Assembly (NCBI GenBank): GCA_002714165.1
Contig: PAWT01000008.1
Coordinates: 1 to 10,837 of the forward strand
Source of the DNA: Acidobacteriota bacterium
GTDB taxonomy: Bacteria; Acidobacteriota; Vicinamibacteria; Vicinamibacterales; UBA823
DNA length: 10,837 nucleotides
Direction: 5' to 3'
Below, piece by piece: positions 7,365 to 10,837 of this stretch; position 1 is the first letter of the stretch; every line of letters starts with the position of its first letter. The notes beneath the pieces are model-generated. The model had not been told where the DNA came from and ran no database searches. It saw only the letters and a list, made by a program, of their open reading frames with translations. The translations under genes were made by a program, and so were the position numbers.

Positions 7365-8126
7365 TTAACGGCGTCTCGATGCGCGCCATTTCAACGCAAA
7401 CTCCTCGACGATTACGACTGCGCCGATTCCAGCGCTGGTGAATAAGGTAATTGCAAACAGGCAGGCGAATACTAGGGACGTATCCAGACTGGCCTGACCC
7501 GAAAGTATTAGATATCCCACTCCGCGATTACCGCCGATGAATTCTGCCACCACCGACCCCACGAGGGCGAGTGGAAACGCTACCTTGACTGCATCGGTAA
7601 GATGAGGCAAGGCATTCATCAGTCTTACTTTGTGAAAGATGCGCCACTCGTTGCCACCTGCCAGTTTCGCGAGATCGAGAACGTCGGGTTCTACATCGCC
7701 CAAGCCGCTTACTGCATTTACGAAAACAGGAAATAGGCCCATTAGGAATGCGAGCAGCACCTTTGGTTCATCACCAAGGCCGAACCAGATGACAAAGAGC
7801 GGCGCAATGGCCACCTTTGGAATGCCGTTGAATGCAGCGAGTGCGGGCAGAACGAGAACCTTCAAAGCCTTAACGTAAACGACGGCAAGAGCGAGGAACA
7901 CACCAACCACGAGTGCCAGTGCTAATCCAGCGAGTGTCGTTGTTGCGGTGATCCGCAAATGTTCAATCTGCAGAGGTAATGTTTCCCAAAACCTTTCTAG
8001 GAAAGCTGAAGGTGCTGGGAGAATATACTCGGGGATACCGGTTAGGGTGACACCAAGCTCCCAAGTGAAGAACAACCCGGCTATGACCGCCGACGCTGTT
8101 AGGATCTGCCGGATCACTCGACCCAC
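7365..8126 (-). CDS. ABC transporter permease, nitrate/sulfonate/taurine type
   Basis: Inner-membrane channel subunit of the importer, probably acting as a homodimer with the ATPase encoded just upstream. The 253 residues fit the SsuC/TauC/ThiX family. Five or six hydrophobic segments are visible (about 8-26, 63-87, 92-115, 121-143, 183-197, 217-240). The cytoplasmic EAA loop that docks on the ATPase is LAKLAGGNEWRIFHKVRLMN (152-171), followed by the family hallmark PLALVGSVVAEFIGGNRGVGYLI. The PAPSAFLERFWETL stretch (38-51) is also typical. It starts at a GTG (8126-8124) inside the end of the ATPase gene, a 13-base overlap, with GGAGG 4 bases upstream; a second GTG three codons on is an alternative. 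Overlap implies coupled translation with the ATPase. Confidence 0.94.
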   Translation of the reverse strand: MGRVIRQILTASAVIAGLFFTWELGVTLTGIPEYILPAPSAFLERFWETLPLQIEHLRITATTTLAGLALALVVGVFLALAVVYVKALKVLVLPALAAFNGIPKVAIAPLFVIWFGLGDEPKVLLAFLMGLFPVFVNAVSGLGDVEPDVLDLAKLAGGNEWRIFHKVRLMNALPHLTDAVKVAFPLALVGSVVAEFIGGNRGVGYLILSGQASLDTSLVFACLFAITLFTSAGIGAVVIVEEFALKWRASRRR

Positions 8127-8884
8127 TGTGCCTCCAGGTGATCGCGAACACGACCGGCGAGGTCGAGGAAACGTGGGTCTTCAAGTGTCTTCGTACTTCG
8201 GGGACGCGGGAGGTCTACATTGATGGTTGCTTTTTTCCGTCCCGGACGACCGGTCATCACCACGATGTAATCTGATAACAAGACCGCTTCTGTGATGCTG
8301 TGAGTTACGAAGAGCACGGTGTTACGGGTCGTCATCCAGATTCGTTGCAACTCGAATCCCATCCGCTCACGTGTCAAGATGTCAAGTGCTCCGAACGGCT
8401 CATCCATAAGCAGTAGCGCAGGATCTAGAAGCAGCGCACGGCAAATCGCCACACGTTGCTGCATGCCCCCAGACAATTCATGGGGATAGCTGCGTTCGAA
8501 GCCGTTAAGGCCAGCGAGACGGACCAGATTGAGAGCTCGTTCCTGATACTGTGCCGGGTCGGAGCCACGCATCTCTGCAGTAAATAGGATGTTGTCGACG
8601 GTCCGCCGCCAAGGTAGTAACACCGGCGATTGAAAGACTAAAGCGGCATCGGCGATCGGGCCGTCTACCATCCGACCACCGATACGGATAACTCCAGAGG
8701 TTGGTGGTAGTAGCCCAGTGATGATTCGCATAGCAGTAGACTTTCCGCATCCGCTTGGTCCAACTAGCGTAACGAACTTGTGTTCCGGAGCCTCAAAGGA
8801 AAGCTGATCAATAGCCGTTCCGGTCGGGAAGACTTTCGTGAGTCTCTCTACGGTCAGCGCCATGGGAACGCGGGTGTCGGTCAT
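8114..8884 (-). CDS. ABC transporter ATP-binding protein, nitrate/sulfonate/taurine type
   Basis: Cytoplasmic ATPase powering the importer. The 256 residues contain all expected motifs: Walker A GPSGCGKST (42-50), Q-loop Gln85 (VFQSPVLLPW, the form typical of SsuB/TauB), signature LSGGMQQR (137-144), Walker B LLLMDEP (157-163) followed by FGALD, and the switch His195 (FVTHSITEA). The PGR(K)..I.VDLPRPR ending is also characteristic of this subfamily. ATG 8884 is preceded by AAGG (complement of 8892-8895) at 7-base spacing, which supports the start. First gene of a two-gene minus-strand operon with the permease. A possible promoter (CTGACA as complement of 8922-8927, TAGAAT as complement of 8897-8902, 19 bases between) would leave almost no leader, so I hold it lightly. 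Confidence 0.95.
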   Translation of the reverse strand: MTDTRVPMALTVERLTKVFPTGTAIDQLSFEAPEHKFVTLVGPSGCGKSTAMRIITGLLPPTSGVIRIGGRMVDGPIADAALVFQSPVLLPWRRTVDNILFTAEMRGSDPAQYQERALNLVRLAGLNGFERSYPHELSGGMQQRVAICRALLLDPALLLMDEPFGALDILTRERMGFELQRIWMTTRNTVLFVTHSITEAVLLSDYIVVMTGRPGRKKATINVDLPRPRSTKTLEDPRFLDLAGRVRDHLEAQWVE

Positions 8885-9055
8885 GCGATTACCTTAATTC
8901 TAGTCTGGACGAGTTGAGTGTTGTCAGATGAAAAATGGCTGCATCGAAGAACCGCAAACCAATTTGCGCCCTCAGTCGTCTTTATATACAGCACCGAGTG
9001 ATCTGGAGCGAAGTTGGTTCTTGCTGTTTATCGAAGAGTCTTCACGGGAGGTTTG
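8885..9055. promoter_or_regulatory. Divergent intergenic region between ATPase and lipoprotein genes
   Basis: Holds the start signals of both divergent genes. On the plus strand TATATACA (8983-8990) is a plausible -10 area for the lipoprotein gene, with TTTGCG (8963-8968) as a poor -35 at 16 bases. On the minus strand the CTGACA/TAGAAT pair noted for the ATPase gene is the best match. GGGAGG (9046-9051) is the ribosome binding site that fixes the lipoprotein start at 9056. I see no clear operator. Confidence 0.3.
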
Positions 9056-9553
9056 ATGTTGAGCCTATTGCAAGACCTACCAAACAGACAGAAGTCGAGG
9101 GTGGTAAGACTGTTGTTTCTGGCTGCCGCTAGTTTTGTGATAGCTGCCGCTAGTACTGGTTGTAGCGAAAAGACGACGGGGTCGACCTTTGCGCCAACCT
9201 CGGTCATCGGAGGTGCAGGTGGTAGCCAGGTGCAGTTTCATAGAACCGACACAACCGTTACCGCGACACCGGGTGTCCCATCGGGCGGACATGCCGGCCC
9301 ACGACCGGGGATGAAGCAGCGGAAGGCCGAATGGGATGCGCTGACAGAGACTGAGAAGGCCGCAAGGAAAGCCGAGATGGAGCGGCGAAAAGCTGAATGG
9401 GATGCGCTGTCGGAGGCTGAGAAGGCGGCCAAGCGAGCCGAGATGGGTGGTCCGCGACCGGGTCGGGGCAGGCATGCCGGCCCGCCGCCAAAATCGGAAG
9501 ATGATGTAGCTGAACCGGCAGAGGGTGAAGTCACCGGAGCTGAGGAATTATGA
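9056..9553 (+). CDS. Putative lipoprotein with two 22-residue charged repeats
   Basis: Function not recognised. From ATG 9056 (GGGAGG at 9046-9051, 4 bases ahead) the product has 165 residues. A Lys/Arg-containing N-terminus and hydrophobic stretch VVRLLFLAAASFVIAAAS lead to ASTGC; Cys36 is a plausible lipidation site, although Ser at -3 is not the usual Leu. A low-complexity Ser/Thr/Gly linker (37-80) follows. Residues 87-108 and 109-130 are tandem repeats built on RKAEWDAL.E.EKAA..AEM, probably helical and strongly charged, bracketed by two related Gly/Pro pieces (HAGPRPG near 79-85, HAGPPP near 140-145). The acidic C-terminus ends GAEEL. An in-frame start at 9014 would put 14 non-signal residues in front and has no ribosome site. 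The composition suggests an envelope-anchored structural or spacer protein; this is inference. Confidence 0.8.
   Translation: MLSLLQDLPNRQKSRVVRLLFLAAASFVIAAASTGCSEKTTGSTFAPTSVIGGAGGSQVQFHRTDTTVTATPGVPSGGHAGPRPGMKQRKAEWDALTETEKAARKAEMERRKAEWDALSEAEKAAKRAEMGGPRPGRGRHAGPPPKSEDDVAEPAEGEVTGAEEL
9314..9445 (+). repeat. Two tandem 66-bp coding repeats in the lipoprotein gene
   Basis: Copies lie at 9314-9379 and 9380-9445, each exactly 22 codons, both containing GAATGGGATGCGCTG and ending GCCGAGATG. They have diverged at many third positions while the peptide is largely kept, which points to an old duplication maintained by selection and not a recent slippage event. Confidence 0.85.
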
Positions 9554-9574
9554 GATAGCTGTCTTGTGTGGGTT

Positions 9575-9625
9575 CGACGAAGGACTCATCCACGTCGTGC
9601 TGACAGAAGCCTCCTCTTTGTCAGC
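9575..9625 (+). ncRNA. Two hairpins ahead of the terminator: structured 3' UTR or small RNA
   Basis: First hairpin: CGACG (9575-9579) pairs with CGTCG (9593-9597), with an inner GGA/TCC pairing around CTCA. Second hairpin: GCTGACA-G-AAG (9599-9609) pairs with CTTTGTCAGC (9616-9625), ten pairs with one bulged G, leaving the loop CCTCCT, which is complementary to the Shine-Dalgarno sequence. The intrinsic terminator follows 23 bases on. Such a chain could be a processed 3' UTR RNA or an independent small RNA acting on ribosome sites through its loop. No promoter specific to it is evident, so the RNA-gene reading is speculative. Confidence 0.3.
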
Positions 9626-9648
9626 GCTAGGATGTGTTCGCACCACCG

Positions 9649-9679
9649 AAGGGCCGATCGAGTGATCGGCCCTTTTTTT
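9649..9679 (+). terminator. Strong intrinsic terminator
   Basis: GGGCCGATC (9651-9659) pairs perfectly with GATCGGCCC (9664-9672) around GAGT, followed by seven T residues (9673-9679). The preceding AA can pair with the first two T, giving an 11-bp stem. It closes the lipoprotein transcription unit about 100 bases after its stop codon. Confidence 0.93.
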
Positions 9680-9889
9680 ATAAGAATTCTGTAGATGCTG
9701 CACACGCGTTGAATCGGTCATTAGCTAGCGGTAGAATCTGGCTCTTCTTTTGTACCGCCAGCATCATTGGAACCCTATAATCGACGTTGAGCCGAGCCCT
9801 CCTATGCGTCCTATATTTGTGGCGGAGTGGGGGTGGCTGTCTACCGATGCTTCTTCCAGTCCTGACAGGGACCAGAGGATGCTAACGCG
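9680..9889 (+). promoter_or_regulatory. Leader of the truncated membrane-protein gene, with candidate promoters
   Basis: No gene fits here. TATAAT (9776-9781) is a perfect -10 hexamer, but its best -35 (TTGTAC, 9750-9755) sits 20 bases away. TATATT (9812-9817) with TTGAGC (9787-9792) at 19 bases is a second, weaker candidate. AGAGGA (9874-9879) is the ribosome binding site for the ATG at 9890, about 10 bases away. Confidence 0.35.
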
Positions 9890-10837
9890 ATGACGTCAGC
9901 ACGTTTTCTACAGTTCAACACCTATTTCCTCAGACTCAGGCGGTCAGTTGCGACACCGCTCTCGCCTGGAATGGGCCTGTTGGCATCGATTGCCGTCGCG
10001 CTTCTTGTCATTCCGTCTACTGGCTACCATTTTTTTAACGGTATCCCGTTAAGTAGTTCGGTCGAGTTTGGTCTCTTGTTTGTGCTCGGACCGCTTCTAG
10101 TCTCGCGGGGTGCCCGCCGGCTCTGGGGCCGTGTATTGAGACAAGTAAATCCTGTAGCGCCGTTGGTGCTCATGGGTCTCGGACTGATTGCCGTAGTCCT
10201 GAAAGTATTACTGTTCAGTTACGGTAGTTATGCGGGATTCGCGGCTTGTTATCACGCTCTCGATAAGACACCTGTCACCGGGTCGTGCGAGAAAGCATTC
10301 GCGAATCCTTTCTATCGATTCACTGCTACACGCGTGGACGCAAACATTGACTTTGCCGCGTGGTGGGACCCGACTGAGCCGCCAACCGCTCAGAATTGGA
10401 ATCTATCGTTTCTGAACTCGACGCGGTTCAACTATTACCAGCAGGGTGATGTGCCACGCCTCCGCGTACCCTTCGGCGCGACGTGGCTCGGCACGCTCGA
10501 TATGGCAGAAGACAGCCTGCAAGTCAGGTATGTCGGTGAAGGAGAGCTGCAATTGGAAGGTCGGGCCATACCCCTTCCGCCCCAGTATGGCGTTCCAGGG
10601 ACCGTAACCGTGCCTGTGTCGTCGCCCGGGTCACATCCGATCGTGTTGTCCTATCGATTCGACGACGGGTCGCGGATCGGTGATGGCGCGGAGCACGGAT
10701 CCTACGCGACATTACGGGTCTGGTCTGGAGCTCCTGGCGGGTCGCTATCAAGTGGTCATCTGGTGTCCGCTGTCAGCCCGCCGTTAGTCTGGAGAATTTT
10801 GAGTGGTGTTGTTGATCTAGTCGTAATCGCTTTTGCG
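9890..10837 (+). CDS. Large membrane protein, N-terminal 316 residues only
   Basis: The frame is open from ATG 9890 to the window edge and the gene continues beyond it. Residues 1-24 are basic and probably cytoplasmic. Membrane helices are apparent at about 28-45, 57-73 and 88-110, with another beginning near 304. Between them (about 112-300) lies a non-membrane domain rich in short strands and in Gly, Pro, Trp and Tyr, with a Cys120/Cys133 pair that could form a disulfide. The stretch RVPFGATWLGTLDM (192-205) followed by YVGEGELQLEGRAI resembles a sugar-binding PA14-like or jelly-roll sandwich. Multi-helix proteins with an exported beta domain near the N-terminus occur among GT-C glycosyltransferases and polysaccharide proteins, so a role in cell-envelope glycan assembly is possible but unproven. 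The start is supported by AGAGGA upstream. No family can be named without the rest of the protein. Confidence 0.75.
   Translation, partial: MTSARFLQFNTYFLRLRRSVATPLSPGMGLLASIAVALLVIPSTGYHFFNGIPLSSSVEFGLLFVLGPLLVSRGARRLWGRVLRQVNPVAPLVLMGLGLIAVVLKVLLFSYGSYAGFAACYHALDKTPVTGSCEKAFANPFYRFTATRVDANIDFAAWWDPTEPPTAQNWNLSFLNSTRFNYYQQGDVPRLRVPFGATWLGTLDMAEDSLQVRYVGEGELQLEGRAIPLPPQYGVPGTVTVPVSSPGSHPIVLSYRFDDGSRIGDGAEHGSYATLRVWSGAPGGSLSSGHLVSAVSPPLVWRILSGVVDLVVIAFA

Noticed and set aside
9014..9055. Upstream in-frame start of the lipoprotein gene at 9014
   Set aside because: It has no ribosome site, whereas ATG 9056 follows GGGAGG closely and gives a proper export signal.
9077..9534. Long open frames on the minus strand opposite the lipoprotein gene
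   Set aside because: They arise from the repeated, stop-poor codons of the plus-strand gene, lack a ribosome site and read as low-complexity Ser/Pro/Arg sequence.
9571..9597. GGTTCGAC as the T-loop of a tRNA
   Set aside because: The surrounding bases do not form acceptor, D or anticodon arms and no matching 3' CCA region follows.
1..10837. Mobile element, prophage, CRISPR array or defence system
   Set aside because: No transposase, integrase, Cas or nuclease motifs, no terminal repeats and no regularly spaced repeats were seen.

Overview
The window reads as ordinary bacterial chromosome: dense genes, moderate-to-high GC, Shine-Dalgarno-type starts, and no tRNA, rRNA, insertion sequence or CRISPR array. 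The pairing of a secreted PQQ dehydrogenase with a cytochrome of the planctomycete/acidobacterial heme-binding type, plus several proteins typical of environmental genomes, suggests an uncultured, probably aerobic Gram-negative bacterium, perhaps of the Acidobacteriota. That assignment is a guess from gene style, not from a marker gene.

Layout. (1) Positions 1-1365, minus: pyruvate kinase, cut at its C-terminus by the window edge and of the potassium-independent type. (2) Positions 1570-4169, plus: a divergently transcribed pair made of a two-heme cytochrome c and a PQQ-dependent alcohol dehydrogenase, overlapping by ATGA. The dehydrogenase carries a second Asp in its active site, as lanthanide-dependent enzymes do, and a BamE/SmpA-like domain at its C-terminus. 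(3) Positions 4334-4822, plus: a small exported protein of unknown function. (4) Positions 4931-7339, plus: a UbiD-family decarboxylase followed closely by an NMT1/THI5-type periplasmic binding protein, with a perfect 7-bp palindrome just upstream. (5) Positions 7365-8884, minus: the ATPase and permease of a nitrate/sulfonate/taurine-type ABC importer, convergent with and abutting the binding protein. (6) Positions 9056-9553, plus: a probable lipoprotein with two 22-residue charged repeats, followed by three hairpins, the last a strong intrinsic terminator. (7) Positions 9890-10837, plus: the N-terminal 316 residues of a large membrane protein that runs off the window.

How they may work together. 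The cytochrome and dehydrogenase form a periplasmic alcohol (or aldehyde) oxidation unit feeding electrons to the respiratory chain. The UbiD enzyme, binding protein, permease and ATPase look like one uptake-and-decarboxylation module for an unidentified organic acid, possibly aromatic, though its genes lie in two convergent transcripts. The most interesting points are this split module with its altered UbiD acidic motif, the BamE-like fusion with a putative lanthanide site, and the hairpin series with a CCUCCU loop downstream of the lipoprotein gene. None is a wholly new system on sequence alone.
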